A stretch of DNA of 64,000 nt from assembly GCA_029237695.1 (NCBI GenBank), contig CM055267.1:4238036-4302035 (forward strand), written 5' to 3'. Of this stretch, positions 49,377 to 61,957 are shown piece after piece (the stretch's first letter is position 1; the number at the start of each line of letters is the position of its first letter). Made by a program: the position numbers and the translations under genes. The notes below the pieces were generated by a model. That model saw only the letters and a program-made list of their open reading frames with translations, did not search any database and was not told the origin of the DNA. This DNA comes from Conchocele bisecta (taxonomy: Eukaryota; Mollusca; Bivalvia; Lucinida; Thyasiridae).

Positions 49377-50117
49377 GCAGTTACAAGCTGCACTGATGTT
49401 ATATTCATGTAAGGCTAGGATAATCCAATTATTTTCCTACATAGCTTATCTGTTTATGTATCGACTTTCCTGTAAAATGTATTGCCGGGTGGATGCCTTG
49501 TTTGGCTGTGTTTGCTCCGAGATCATTATTCCTCTAGGTACTACTGTTTGTTCCATGTTTTCCTAGAAAACAGGATATACTCGGTAACAGTTTATATGGG
49601 CTCCCGACTGGAAAAATGGTCCTTCATGATAAACAAACCTGATCTGGGACTACACTGGTCGCAGATGTTGTAAGGTCCCTTTGTCAAACAGGAGCCCATG
49701 TAAACCCGGGAATATGCATTGTGTTATTTGTTGTACAATAAAATAGAATCTTCAGCCTGATGGATTGAACAAAATATTGTTCGAAGAACTCTAATTTGCT
49801 TTCCACATTAATTCAATATGTTGAACAAAAACTCACTCTTCCAGCACGTTGGAAGAGTGGGTTCTTGGTTACTGAAGTTATTGTTTAATATAATTTTATG
49901 GGAAATATTTTTAAGAACCTGTAAATGAATGAATGGAATCGGAACCCGGTACCGGTCGGTATATGTGATGCTAATTGCTGTGTTACTTGTGTTAATAAAT
50001 TTAAAAGGGGGGTTTACTGTCTGTTAACAGATGTGTGACTGGATAGAACCGGTTTACACCTGGATATAGCTGGTCTGTCTGTGTGTGACCAGTATGGTGC
50101 ATGGTCTAAACAGTGTA
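49377..50117. other. Unassigned sequence
   Basis: Contains an inverted pair 'gggctcccgactgg' region near 49600-49700 that may be a decayed TIR element. No gene seen. Confidence 0.4.
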
Positions 50118-50164
50118 CAGTGGAACCTCTCTCCCAGGATGTCCGGTTTAGAGAGGTTCCACTG
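50118..50164. mobile_element. 47-bp solo hairpin with pogo/Tigger-type ends
   Basis: 'cagtggaacctctc' and 'gagaggttccactg' with TA on both sides: two terminal repeats with almost no interior. Confidence 0.75.
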
Positions 50165-50231
50165 TAGTTTTACACTGCATGAACACTTTTTATCATTTTC
50201 AATCAATCAGACACAAAAATTAAATAAATTA

Positions 50232-50298
50232 CAGTGAAACCCATCTAAATTAAGCACAATATGGTCCCAAAGGTGTCTGGTTTAGAGAAGTTCAACTG
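50232..50298. mobile_element. 67-bp mini-element with pogo/Tigger-type ends
   Basis: 'cagtgaaacccatctaaa' and 'tttagagaagttcaactg', flanked by TA. Similar single ends occur at 53113 and 56520. Confidence 0.65.
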
Positions 50299-50676
50299 TA
50301 CATCATTTCCAGACTGCCATCTAGTGCCCACTATACAGGTGGTAAACCAGCAGTAAACATTACCGCATATACAAGGATATTTAGAAAGAATGGAGAATAC
50401 ATTTTATACATACTGTAATTGATTCCATGCAAGATGTAATTCATGTTACGGCAATGGATCCCAGGCCAACTTTCATGGCTCGGTCTCCAAGATGTAATGG
50501 ATAAACTTTCTGTTGTGGATCCAATGCAAAATCTAATGAATAATACATTCTGTAATGGGTCAATAGCAGTTTGTAATGCATAATACAGGCATGTACATGT
50601 ACTACACATTTAATGTATCCCGTAACGAATGAATATTAATACAACTTTAATCGATGTACTTTCAAACGTTAATGGA

Positions 50677-51882
50677 TAAGGCCATGCCATTGTTTTTCTC
50701 AGTTAAGCGTCCACCCGGATGGCCAAAACCTACTTACATATCCAGTAAAAACAAACAAGGCCTTGAAATGTAAATTTATGTTAAAAACTTCCTGAACTCT
50801 TTGCAGTGTGCAATTTAATTTAAAACTTAGACAGACAAGTCCCAAATCAATTTTCTGATTACTTCACCAGTAAATAGTGTAAAATAGCATACAGTTTTTT
50901 TTGTCGAGCCCGCTTGCGGAAAGCGAGACAGTGATCACAATGACGTCCGGGTGTCCGTGTCCGTGCGTCCGTCCGAAATCTGCGTTAAAAGTTTAAATAC
51001 CTTATATCTCTGCAGTCCTAAGTCACATTGACTTGAAACTTCATATGCTTATTAGTCATGATCCATATATTCATGCTGTATCCCACTCATGCGACCCCTG
51101 TGCCCAAGGTCAAATGACATAGAAATTTGCGTTCCGAAATCTGCGTTAAAGTTTTTAAATACCTTATATCTCTGCAGTCCTAAGTCACATTGACTTGAAA
51201 CTTCCTATACTTATTAGTCATCATCCATATATTCATGCTGTATCCCACTCATGCGACCCCTGTGCCCAAGGTCAAGGTCAAATGACTTAGAAGTTTGCGT
51301 TCCGAAATCTGCGTTAAAGTTTTTAAAACTTAGACAGACAAGTCCCAAATCAATTTTCTGATTACTTCACCAGTAAATAGTGTAAAATAGCATACATTTT
51401 TTTTTGTCGAGCCCGCTTGCGGAAAGCGAGACAGTGATCACAATGACGTCCGGGTGTCCGTGCGTCCGTCCGAAATCTGCGTTAAAAGTTTTTAAATACC
51501 TTATATCTCTGCAGTCCGAAGTCACATTGACTTGAAACTTCATATGCTTATTAATCATCATCCATATATTCATTCTGTGTCCCACTCATGCGGCCCCTGT
51601 GCCCCTATGTCAAGGTCAAATGACTTAGAAGTTTGCGTTAAAGTTTCCGTCAAAATTTGCGTTAAAGTTTTCACATACCTACTATCTCTGTAACCGTAAG
51701 TCAGATTTGCTTGAAACTTTGTATGCTTATTGGGCATCAAGCTTCAAATAAATATGCTCTGAGACCATCAAATGCCTCGGCGGGCTTGACATGTGGGCCG
51801 CGGCCATCTGGTTTCATAGAACCACGCTCAAACCCTACCCGCATGCAGACGCTTAACAGAGAAAGAACTTTGTATAGCCTAA
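50677..51882. mobile_element. TIR MITE hosting family H, with a 503-bp duplication
   Basis: Outer parts match the uninterrupted copy at 39702-40090. The host segment from 'taaaacttagacagacaag' through the H 5' end occurs at 50821 and again at 51324, exactly 503 bp apart, so host and H sequence were duplicated together. Confidence 0.7.
50903..51813 (+). mobile_element. Family H Helentron-like element
   Basis: The 5' hairpin (TCGAGCCCGCTTGCGGAAAG, then CGAGA) begins at 50903 and again at 51406; 'cagtgatcacaatgacgtcc' and a GTCC run follow. Internal units contain 'ccttatatctctgcagtcc' and 'cccaaggtcaaggtcaaatg'. The 3' end has GCGGGCTTGA (inverse arm), hairpin GGCCGCGGCC, then ATCTGGTT. Confidence 0.75.
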
Positions 51883-51974
51883 TACATATTGCCGTGGATT
51901 GAATGGAAATTGTAACACAGAATAGAAAGTAACGATCTATCAGACACAATCTGTAAAGGATCCAATACAAATGG

Positions 51975-52222
51975 TAACCCTTACACCGCTATCTTAATTT
52001 TTTGTCGTCTGCTCTGTATTTTCTATTTTCCATTTTTATCATCAAAAACATGCTTTGACAGCATTTTAGAATAATTGACAACATTCTTTGACAGCACTTC
52101 AGAATCATTTCCATTGGAAATGATTCCGAAGTGCTGTCAAACCATGTTTATATTGAGAAATAAGGCAAGATATAAAAGCAACAGCAGATTACAGTTGTTG
52201 TGTGTAGTGGTCTAGGGGTTAA
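51975..52222. mobile_element. MITE of the TTAACCCTTA family, best copy
   Basis: Ends 'taacccttacaccgctatc' and 'gtagtggtctaggggttaa' are inverted; the centre is a palindrome ('gaatcatttccattggaaat' and on). It is flanked by 'ggatccaatacaaa' on both sides, which belongs to a local degenerate repeat. Confidence 0.7.
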
Positions 52223-53112
52223 TGGATCCAATACAAACGTCCATGTATCCAAAATAAATACATGTGATCCTAACCCTTTCAACCTGACAATAAAAATTCA
52301 ATATTTGCCAACACTGTATATCCGGATCAGCTGGTTCAACACGAACCTACTTATCAGGGTAACAGCACGTTGTCATAAATTTTCCGATTTGAAAACAAAA
52401 ATGAAACACATTTTGACGCGAAATGACGTTGGGTTGAGGACAAGGCGCATACAAATCCATATTTCTTTGAACAAAACATTATGCATTTCATGGTATAAAA
52501 CATTACTCGATAAATAGAAGTTCAGGCTTAATAACTAGTTTATCCGGCTCGGCATTGATAGAAATTTCTCGGCTGGTGTTGGAATTCGTACATGTTTCTT
52601 AGCATTGCCTGATAAACTTTCTATGACAAGACACTAGCCTGGTATTCTCTGTGTTCAGGGTGAAAGGGTTGATGTACTGGATACAACTTGTGTATGTGTG
52701 CAAGCAGTTGTAGTTACATATTTGGTGTTGCCGACATGAATCATAGCAACATTTGTTTTTGGTTGTAGCTGTTGTTGCTGCATTACTAACTTTGTCACTT
52801 CTGTGTACAGGCACCTTCTCTGTTGCTGACATGTGTATAATAAAATACCAATATACAGATATATATATTTTTTTAAATCTACAGGTCACCCATACTTTGA
52901 CCAACTGTTTTGCTCGCCCCTCATCCACATTTGAGACAGCCGTCACTTCTCTTAGATTCATTCAGTTCAATACACACCGATCACTGAATGTTTTAGTGTC
53001 GCTCGAAAAGATACCGTCTACCTAGCTTATTCTTACTTTTTAACCAATTACATCTGCAATACACCTTAACAGGTATAAACTTTTATTTTTGTTATTTCTC
53101 AATAAAAGGATA
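52223..53112. other. Unassigned sequence
   Basis: A 90-codon open frame (52753-53025) starts with a hydrophobic stretch but has no recognisable domain or supporting context, so I do not call a gene. Confidence 0.4.
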
Positions 53113-54674
53113 CAGTGAAACCTCTCTAAACCGAACACAAGACAACATCTGTGGTCTTATTTTTGATGACCTTCTTGGTAATTGTATCCCCCGGACTCCG
53201 TCGGGGGATACTATGGATTTGACAGCGCGCCGCGTCCGCCGCGGACACTTCTTGTCCGGAGCATAACTCGAACACCCTTTGGAATATTTTCATGAAACTT
53301 CACACATGCATAGACCACGACCCGAAGGTGTCACGCACGAGAATGACAACTCTTGCATAGCTAATTTTTTAGTTATCTCCCTTTTTTGTTTCTCGCACTG
53401 ATTTCGTGTCCGGAGCATAACTCCACCACCCTTTGGAATATTTTCATGAAACTTCACATGTGCATAGACCACGACCCGAAGGTGTGTCGCGCACAAGAAT
53501 GACAACTCTTGCATAGCTAATTTTTTAGTTATCTCCCTTTTTTGTTTCGCGCACCGATTGACCATAACTCGACCACCCTTTGGAATATTTTTATGAAACT
53601 TCACACATTCATTTTTTGTTTTGCGCACTCTACAAACTGGACAATAATGCATGAAGACCCGTTTTCTCGTCTGCTCTGTACACCTTTTCTCGTGTGCTCT
53701 GTACACCTTACTTGTAGAGAGAACAATAGAGACTGGGAGAACCATTCACCTGTCCATGTGCTGCATGTGCTAGCATGTGCAAATGTCCAGTCTTGACCAC
53801 AGGTAATTTATACAGGTAAATTACTACATTGGATATTACATTTCCGTAAATTGTGTTGAAAATATTGTGGCATTATGTGGACCTGTGCAGATATATGTAG
53901 ATAAATATAGGACTATTAAAAAAAAATTCTGGGCTCCAGTAGCAAGCATTATTATTTTTAAACTTTTTTTTTCCATTTTTTTTTTCAAATTATTTTTCAA
54001 TTTTTGTCTAAGTAGCATAAGGTCGTAAGTGCTATATACAGACTATTCACCTGTGCATGTGCTAGCATGTGCAACTGACCACTGACCACTTACAGGTAAT
54101 TTATACAGGTAAATGATTATATTACATTTCCGTAAACTGTGTTGAAAACATTGTGGCAATATGTGGACCTGTGTATATATGATATGTAGATAAATATAGG
54201 ACTATTAAAAAACATTCTGGGCTCCAGTAGGGAGCATTATTCTTTTTTTTTTTTTTTTCCATTTTTTTTTTTACATTCTTTTTCAATTTTTTAACTGACC
54301 ACTAACTTATTACAGGTAATTTATACAGGTACATTATTACATTTCCGTAAACTGTGTTGACAATATTGTGGCAGTATGTGGACCTGTGCAGATATATGTA
54401 GATAAATATAGGACTATTAACAAAAATTCTGGGCTCCAGTAGCGAGCATTATTATTTTTATTTTTTTTGTATATTACATTTCCGTAAACTGTGTTGAAAA
54501 TATTGTGGCATTATGTGGACCTGTGCAGATATATGTAGATAAATATAGGACTATTAAAAAAAAAAAATCTGGGCTCCAGTAGCAAGCATTATTATTTATT
54601 CTTTTTCAATTTTTGTCTAGTAGCATAAGGTCGTAAGTGCTATACATGTATACAGACTATTATCATATAATAAA

Positions 54675-54740
54675 ACAATTATTGACCAGTGAGCCATAGA
54701 ATATAATCTGATATTCTATGGCTCACTAGTCAATAATTGT
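54675..54740. repeat. 66-nt palindrome (copy 4)
   Basis: Same palindrome as 285-350, one mismatch in the left arm ('gaccagtg'). Confidence 0.85.
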
Positions 54741-54910
54741 ATAATATGTTCGGGCCAGTGGAAATTGCTTTCGGGCCCAGGCTCGAGGTCCAGGCAGGAC
54801 AAGGCGAGGCATCTGATTCCGCGGAATTCTTGTTTACTTATCTCCCTTTGTTGTTTCGTGCTCTGATTTTGTATCCAGAGCATAACTCGAACACCCTTTG
54901 GAATATTTTT

Positions 54911-56073
54911 ATGCCCCACCACGATAGTGGAGGGGGCATTTAGTGTTACCCTTGTCCGTCCGTCCGTCCGTCCGCACACACGAATGGGTACTTGTAAGCG
55001 TACGGGGATCTTATTGGGTAGGGTTAGGATAGTGTTGGGTACTCTTGTTGGGTATTTTTATACAGTAAAAACCCAACAAGTATTCATTCGTAGGAACGTG
55101 CGTCCCGTCCTCCCGTCCGTCCGTCACAAAACTTTAACACTCGGGTAAATGTCTCATAATATCTTCATCCTTCGACCGATCTGCTTCATATTTCATATAC
55201 ACATTGCTCTAATGGTCCACTACCGCCCTGTGCCAAATCCACGTTCGTCCTGCCCCCGCCAAGCCCAGGGTCAAGGTTACATACTTGGTGCTTCAAAAAC
55301 TTTAACGCTCGGGTAAATATCTTATAATTTCTGTTTTCTTTCACGGATCAGCTTCATATTTCATAAACGCATTGCTCTAATGGTCCTCTACCGCCCTGTG
55401 CCAAATCCACGTTCGTCCTGCCCCCGCCAAGCCCAGGGTCAAGGTCACATACTTAGTGCTTCAAAAACTTTAACGCTCGGGTAAATATCTTATAATTTCT
55501 GTTTTCTTTCATGGATCATCTTCATATTTCATATACGCATTGCTCTAATGGTCCTCTACCGCCCTGTGCCAAATCCACGTTCGTCCTGCCCCGCCAATCC
55601 CAGGGTCAGGGTCACATACTTGGTGCTTCAAAAACTTTAATGCTCAGGTAAATATCTTATAATTTTTCTTTCCATTCACGGATCAACTTCATATTTCATA
55701 TACGCGTTGCTCTAATGGTCCTCTACTGCCCTGTGCCAAATCCACGTTCATCCCGCCCCCGCCAAGCCCAGGGTTAACATCACATACTTAGTGCTTCAAA
55801 AACTTTAACGCTCAGGTAAATATCTTATAATTTCTGTTTTCTTTCACGGATCAGCTTCATATTTCATATATGCATTGCTCTAATGGTCCTCTACCGCCCT
55901 GTGCCAAATCCACGTTCGTCCTGCCCCCGCCAAGCCCAGGGTCAATGTCACATACTTGGTGCTTCAAAAACTTTAACGCTCAGGTAAAAGAAAATTTTGA
56001 CTTGGAATTTGGCCTCATTTATTATCAAAGCGATATGTGGGACATCCGTGTTCTATGAACACATTTTCTAGTT
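54911..56073 (+). mobile_element. Family C element nested in B, copy 3
   Basis: Same ends and same position in B as at 521 and 15912. Confidence 0.75.
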
Positions 56074-56805
56074 TATTAAACTTCACACATGCATAGAAGA
56101 CGACCCAAAAGTGTTTCGCACGTAAGAATGACAACTCTTGCGTCGTTAATTTCTTGGTTATCTCCCTTTGTTGTTTCGTGCACTGATTTCGTGTCCGGAG
56201 CATAACTCGGAACACCCTTTGGAATATTTTCATGAAACTTCACACATGCATAGACCACAACCCTAAAGGTGTGTCACGCAAGAATGACAACTCTTGCATC
56301 ACTAATTTTTTAGTTATCTCCCTTTGTTTTTTCCGTCACTGATTTTGTCTCCGGAGCATAACTCGAACACCCTTTTTTCAAACTACTTGTGTATCTGGGG
56401 AGGGGGATACACATGCGCTTGTCGACAAGCGTCCATTTCTAGTTTATCTCGGAATAATGTCTGTTCATGATCACATAGCACAAAGCTATGGCTTAGAATG
56501 ATCAAATGCCTGGTGTACAGTGAAACCTCTCTAAACCGGACACCCTGGGAGGTCCCCCAAAACAAATTGTATCCAAATACGTTATGGTGATTGGACCACT
56601 ACCGACATACTAACCCTAAATATTGGCACACTCATTGTTGTGGGAAACATTATATTTTGTATATGTTTCCCCAAATAAATCATGTCTGAATATTTAGGGT
56701 TATTACGATATGCTGGATCACTTTTATAGGTGATGCTCCATTGGATTTTTCCAAATCAATCGATCCATTTGCTGGACCTAGTCACATCATGACATACCAT
56801 TTGGA

Positions 56806-58788
56806 GTGGGTAGTGGTTGGGCGAACGAGACGGCGTAAATTAACGGTAGTGGTTCCTCCTTATAGGAATCACTATTTGCCTGGTTTGGCCCTCCGGTACG
56901 TTTTTAGCTCACCTGAGCAAAGCTCATGTGAGCTATTGTTACTGCAATGTGTCCGTCGTCGTCCGTGAACATTTTCAAACGTCTTCTCCTCGGTAACCAT
57001 TGGGCCTATAGTCACCAAACTTCATGGTCATGGTCCTTAGGTAGGGGGATTACAAAATTGTTAAAATGACGTCATTACGCAATCCAAGATGGCTGCCATC
57101 TAAAAATAGCACAAATTCTTCAAAAATCTTCTCAAAAACTGCCAACCGGATTTCGACAAAACTTGGTAGGAATGATCGATGTACAACGCTCTTTCAAAGT
57201 TGTTAAAATGGTGACACCGGGGTCAAAAATGGGCGTGGCCCGTGGGGTCAAATTTTATTTTGTCGAAATTGGATGGTCATGTCATCCAAGATGGCCACTG
57301 AAAGGTCAAAAGGTTGTTCTTTTATTAGAGATTTCAAAATTCTTCTTCACACGAACCACTTGGCCCATGGTGGCCAAACTTCACAGTTATGGTCCATGGG
57401 TGAAGCCTTTTCAGATTTGTTAAAATGGATGTTGTCGCTAATCCAAGATGGCCGCTGTCTAAAAATAGCGCAAATTCTTAAAAAATCTTCTTCTCATGAA
57501 CCACCAGCCGGATTTCGACGAAACTTGGTAGGAATGATCGATGTACAATGCTCTTTCAAAGTTGTTAAAATGGTGACCCCGGGGTCAAAAATGGGCGTGG
57601 CCCGTGGGGTCAAATTGGGGTCAAATTTTATTTTTGACCGAATATGGTCATGTCTACATCAAATCGAAGGTATCAAAGAGATGATCGCTTTGGTACATTT
57701 TTTGTCGAAATTGGATGGTCATTATGATTTCATCCAAGATGGCCGCCGAAAGGTGTCAAAAAGGTTGTTCTTTTATTAGAGATTTCAAAATTATTCTTCA
57801 CACGAACCACTAGGCCCATGGTGGCCAAACTTCAGTTATGGTCCATGGGTGAAGCCTTTTCCGATTTGTTAAAACGGAGGTCGTCGCTAATCCAAGATGG
57901 CCGCCGTCTAAAAATAGCACAAATTCTTAAAAAATCTTCTTCTCATGAACCGCCAGCCGGATTTTGACAAAACTTGGTAGGAATGATCGACGTACAATGC
58001 TCTTTCAAAGGTGTTAAAATGGTGACCCCGGGGTCAAAAATGGGCGTGGCCTGTGGGGTCAAATTTTATTTTTGACGATATATGCTCATGTCATATATCA
58101 AATTGAAGGTATCGATGAGGCGATTGCTCTGGTGCAATATTTGTCAGAATCAGATGATTATGTCATGTCATCCATGATGGCCTCCAAAAGGTCCATTTAT
58201 TCGAGATTTTGAACGTCTTTTTCTCAGGAACCACATGGCCGATGCTGGCCAAACTTCATAGTAAGTTAAGATCCTTGGGTGAAGCATTTTCAGATTTGAT
58301 AAAATGAGTCATCGCTTAATCCAAAATGACCGGCATCTAAAAATAGCACAATTTTTTTAAAACACATGAACTCAATGTCACATTCTCCTCTGGTGTTCAT
58401 GGAGTCAGGTGAGCGAATTAGGGCCATCATGGCCCTCTTGTTATATTTGGCTCTTTTGTCACCTGGGAGTTGAATTGGGTTATTGCCCATTATAAAAGTA
58501 GTAAGATTATTACTGATCCTACTGCTTTTGGGAGGGGCCAAGTGATTCTCGTGTGGTGAGGACCTGGCATCAGATCAGGATTATTCTGATTTCAGGGCTA
58601 TATAATTTTGTTATTGTAAATATTCAGTTCTGATTTTGGGATTTTCCCCCCATTTGTACATGTACTTGAAAATGTACATGTACTTGTATAGGTAATATAT
58701 GGGATTTAGTACTAAACCCATTAACCCGGCCTTAAATGACCTTAGCTGTTGATAGGCCGTTAAACCCCAACAAACAAACAAACAAACA
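56806..58788 (+). mobile_element. SINE type I split by family A
   Basis: The head lies at 56806-56905 and the rest at 58443-58788. Direct repeats CATACCATTTGGA (56793-56805) and CATGCCATTTGGA (58789-58801) flank the whole, so the SINE inserted first and A later. Confidence 0.85.
56906..58442 (+). mobile_element. Family A element nested in a SINE
   Basis: Complete A ends. The target is the T-run in 'ggtacgtttttatctttggc' of the SINE, known uninterrupted at about 41138-41155. Confidence 0.85.
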
Positions 58789-58854
58789 CATGCCATTTGG
58801 AAATGTCTAGTATTCACCCAATATGATTTTTCAGAAAATGTTTCACTATTTTTT

Positions 58855-60445
58855 AGCTCGCCTGAGCGAAGCTCATGTGAGCTATTGTTACCGCAATGTG
58901 TCCGTCCGTCCGTGAACATTATCAAACGTCTTCTACTCGGTAACCAATGGGCCTATAGTCACTAAACTTCATGGTCATGGTCCTTAGGTAGGGGGATTAC
59001 AAAATTGTTAAAATGACATCATTACGTAATCCAAGATGGCCGCCGTCTAAAAATAGCAAAAATTCTTCAAAAATCTTCTTCTCAAGAACCGCCAACCGGA
59101 TTTCGACAAAACTTGGTAGGAATGATCGATGTACAATGCTCTTTCAAAGTTGTTAAAATGGTGACCCCGGGGTCAAAAATGGGCGTGGCCCGTGGGGTCA
59201 AATTTTATTTTTGACCGAATATGGTCATGTCATATATCAAATTGAAGGTATCAATGAGGCGATCACTCTGGTGCATTTTTTGTTGTCGAAATTGGATGGT
59301 TATGTCATCCAAGATGGCCGCCGAAAGGTCAAAAGGTCGTTCTTTTATTAGAGATTTCAAAATTCTTCTTCACATGAACCGCTTGGCCCATGGTAGCCAA
59401 ACTTAAAAGTTATGGTCCATGGGTGAAGCTTTTCAGATTTGTTAAAATGGAGGTCATCGCTAATCCAAGATGGCTGCCGTCTAAAAATAGCATAAATTCT
59501 TAAAAAATCTTCTACTCATGAACCGCTAGCCGGATTTTGACGAAACTTGGTAGGAATGATCGATGTACAATGCTCTTTCAAAGTTGTTAAAATGGTGACC
59601 CCGGGGTCAAAAATGGGCGTGGCCCGTGGGGTCAAATTTTACTTTTCACCGAATATGGTCATTTTATATATCAAATTAAAGGTATCAATGAGGCGATCAC
59701 TCTGGTACATTTTTTGTTGAAATTGGATTGTTATGTTATCCAAGATGGCCGCCAAAAGGTCGTTCTTTTATTAGAGATTTCAAAATTCTTCTTCACATGA
59801 ACTGCTTGGCCCATGGTAGCCAAACTTAAAAGTTATGGTCCATGTGTGAAGCCTTTTCAGATTTGTTAAAATGGAGGTCATCGCTAATATAAGATGGCCG
59901 CCGTTTAAAAATAGCATAAATTCTTAAAAAATCTTCTTCTCATGAACCACTAGCCAGATTTTGACTAAACTTCGTAGGAATGATCGATTTTCAATGCTCT
60001 TTCAAAGTTGTGAAAATGGTGACCCCTGGGTCAAAAATGGGCGTGGCCCGTGGGGTCAAATTGGGATCAAATTTTATTTTTGACCGAATATGCTCATGTC
60101 ATATATCAAATTGAAGGTATAGATGAGGCGATTGCTCTGGTGCAATATTTGTCCAAATCGGATGATTATGTCATCCATGATTGCCACCAAAAGGTCCATT
60201 TATTCGAGTTTGAACGTCTTTTTCTGAGGAACCACATGGCCGATGCTGGCCAAACGTCATAGGAAGTTCAGATCCTTGGGTGAAGCATTTTCAGATTTGG
60301 TAAAATGAGAGTCATCGCTTAATCCAAGATGACCGCCATCTAAAAATAGCACAATTTTTTTAAAACATATGAACTCAATGTCACATTCTCGTCTGGTGTT
60401 CATGGAGTCAAGTGAGCGAATTAGGGCCATCATGGCCCTCTTGTT
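58855..60445 (+). mobile_element. Family A element, last copy
   Basis: 5' hairpin AGCTCGCCTGAGCGAAGC with GTGAGCT, GTCC run, 440-bp paired units, then TCAAGTGAGC (one change in the inverse arm), GGGCCATCATGGCCC and TCTTGTT. It is only 66 bp from the SINE split by the previous copy. Confidence 0.85.
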
Positions 60446-60475
60446 TTATTTCTTCTCAAAAGTATTACCACTCAT

Positions 60476-60724
60476 TTGAACCTGCTGTCTGTTCCACGTT
60501 TTGCTGCCGACAAACTTTTGGATAGGAAAATCGTTTTTTCGCTATTAAATCAATATTTGATGGAATTTCATGAAACAAAAAAAATTGGGGAGGATGACTT
60601 TTTTGTTATTTGTGGAAAAGTACTTACATTTAAATATTTTTTAGATTTAATGTGTTTAATATCGAAAGTTTGTCGGCAGGAAAACGTGGAACATACAGTA
60701 ATTACTTATAGCGAGTGGGACTAA
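60476..60724 (+). other. Open frame of 82 codons, unrecognised
   Basis: The frame reads in a protein-like way (for example 'LLDRKIVFSLLNQYLMEFHE' and 'KVLTFKYFLDLMCLISKV'), unlike the repeat-derived frames, and ends against a SINE. I recognise no family. It could be an exon remnant, a piece of a retroelement or chance. Confidence 0.2.
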
Positions 60725-60911
60725 GTGACTCTGATCTGGTGCCAGGTCCTCGCTACACCAGTCACTTAGCCCCAGCCCTTAAACGTAATAAGATTAGTAT
60801 TAATCCTTCTACTTTTATAATTGGTATAAAACCGGATTCAACTCGTACAGGAAAGCCAAAAACATACCCGAGGGTCATCCCAGGGATATCAAGATTCCTG
60901 CCGGGATGAAC
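60724..60911 (-). mobile_element. SINE fragment, minus strand
   Basis: The inverse strand reads 'gttgaatccggttttatacc', 'aaaagtagaaggattaatac' and 'gaggacctggcaccagatca', matching the head-core part of the SINEs here; the tail is lost. Confidence 0.65.
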
Positions 60912-61675
60912 TCTATCAGTAAAAATATTATTTATTTATTTATATATAAGTTTATTTAGAACAAAAAAAAAATTGACATTTCATACCGCTGCTACCGCTA
61001 ACTGCGAATTTACACCTGACCGTGACCGAATGAATAGACACCCCGACTGCGGAAGCACATGGTTGTGCAAAAAATATAATATGGAGCGCTTGACAACCGA
61101 TTAACTTACGAACTGGCTAGTTCGCCAAAATTTAAGCTCCCTCTCTCGACACGATTGAAGGTAGCGACTGATGGATAATTGTTTTACGTACCTGTAACGC
61201 TCGCCGTGGGCGGGTGAAATGGAAATGTTCGAATCCTCAACTGTACACACGACTGACCCAATACACGTTATATACCAGTAACCGTGGTAGTCGGACAGTA
61301 AATCCTGTTTACGTATATTTTTACTCCAGAGACCGAATATTTCATGATCCTCAAAAAATGAATTATGAAATGTGATTTTTTTTTCTTGGGTATAATCATT
61401 TCTATTCTGGTGGTGAGGGGAGTAATGAGAATTAAAATTTTGGCGGTGGTAGGTAAAAAAATAATTAAAATTATGGTGGTGGTACCCCAAAAATTCATGG
61501 GCGTTCCTCCCCCCTTGAGATTTTTTCCTGTAATAGCCCTTATTGTTTTAGCAGATATTATAAAATCAACATCTAAAATGGTGTGATAATCCATGATCAA
61601 AAATCCAAATTTATTTTTGCACGAAAAGGAAGCTAAATACCAAGTACCAAACGTCATACAATTACAGGTTAAATT
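60912..61675. other. Unassigned sequence with a long minus-strand frame
   Basis: A 129-codon frame on the minus strand (61101-61490) starts in low-complexity sequence rich in His, Asn and Tyr and has no recognised domain, so no gene is called. Confidence 0.35.
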
Positions 61676-61757
61676 ATAGTTACCATGGTTACAGGGTTTG
61701 TGACAGACGGACAGACAAGGAGAACACTAAACGCCCCTCCACTATAGTGGTGAAGTG
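61676..61757 (-). mobile_element. Family C-like 5' end, minus strand
   Basis: The inverse strand reads 'cttcaccactatagtggagg', then 'ggcgtttagtgttctccttg' and 'tctgtccgtctgtcac', clearly like the C head. A matching 3' end was not found. Confidence 0.55.
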
Positions 61758-61836
61758 TAAACAAAACGTAGTTCAAGGTTACAGTGTGGTTGTAATAAGT
61801 CACAATACTTACAAGGGAATCAGGACATCATAATTG

Positions 61837-61957
61837 TGGCTGTGACTGGATAAATGGGGCTTATGTGTTTTGCGACCAGTGTAGATCCAGATCAGCCTGT
61901 GCATCCGCAGTCTGATCAGGCAATTTTCACAAATCTCCATTCCCACAGCCACAGCCA
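61837..61957. mobile_element. TIR element (TGGCTGTGACTGGA family), copy 4
   Basis: Left end 'tggctgtgactggataaatg', then 'gatcagcctgtgcatccgca'; right end 'cccacagccacagcca' is shortened. Confidence 0.65.

Larger units (their letters stand above)
53186..56444 (+). mobile_element. Family B element with both ends, carrying family C
   Basis: 5' hairpin ATCCCCCGGACTCCGTCGGG closing GGGGATA; 3' GGGGGATACA, CGCTTGTCGACAAGCG and TTTCTAGTT. Between about 53820 and 54600 a segment with 'gtggacctgtgcagatatat' and 'ttctgggctccagtag' is repeated about four times, which the other B copies have once or twice. C lies at 54911-56073. Confidence 0.75.

Noticed and set aside
52753..53025. 90-codon frame with a hydrophobic start (possible signal peptide)
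   Set aside because: No domain, no neighbouring exons and AT-rich low-complexity middle; chance is as likely.
61101..61657. Two overlapping 129-codon frames on the minus strand
   Set aside because: Low-complexity start, no recognised domain, and no splice or promoter context.
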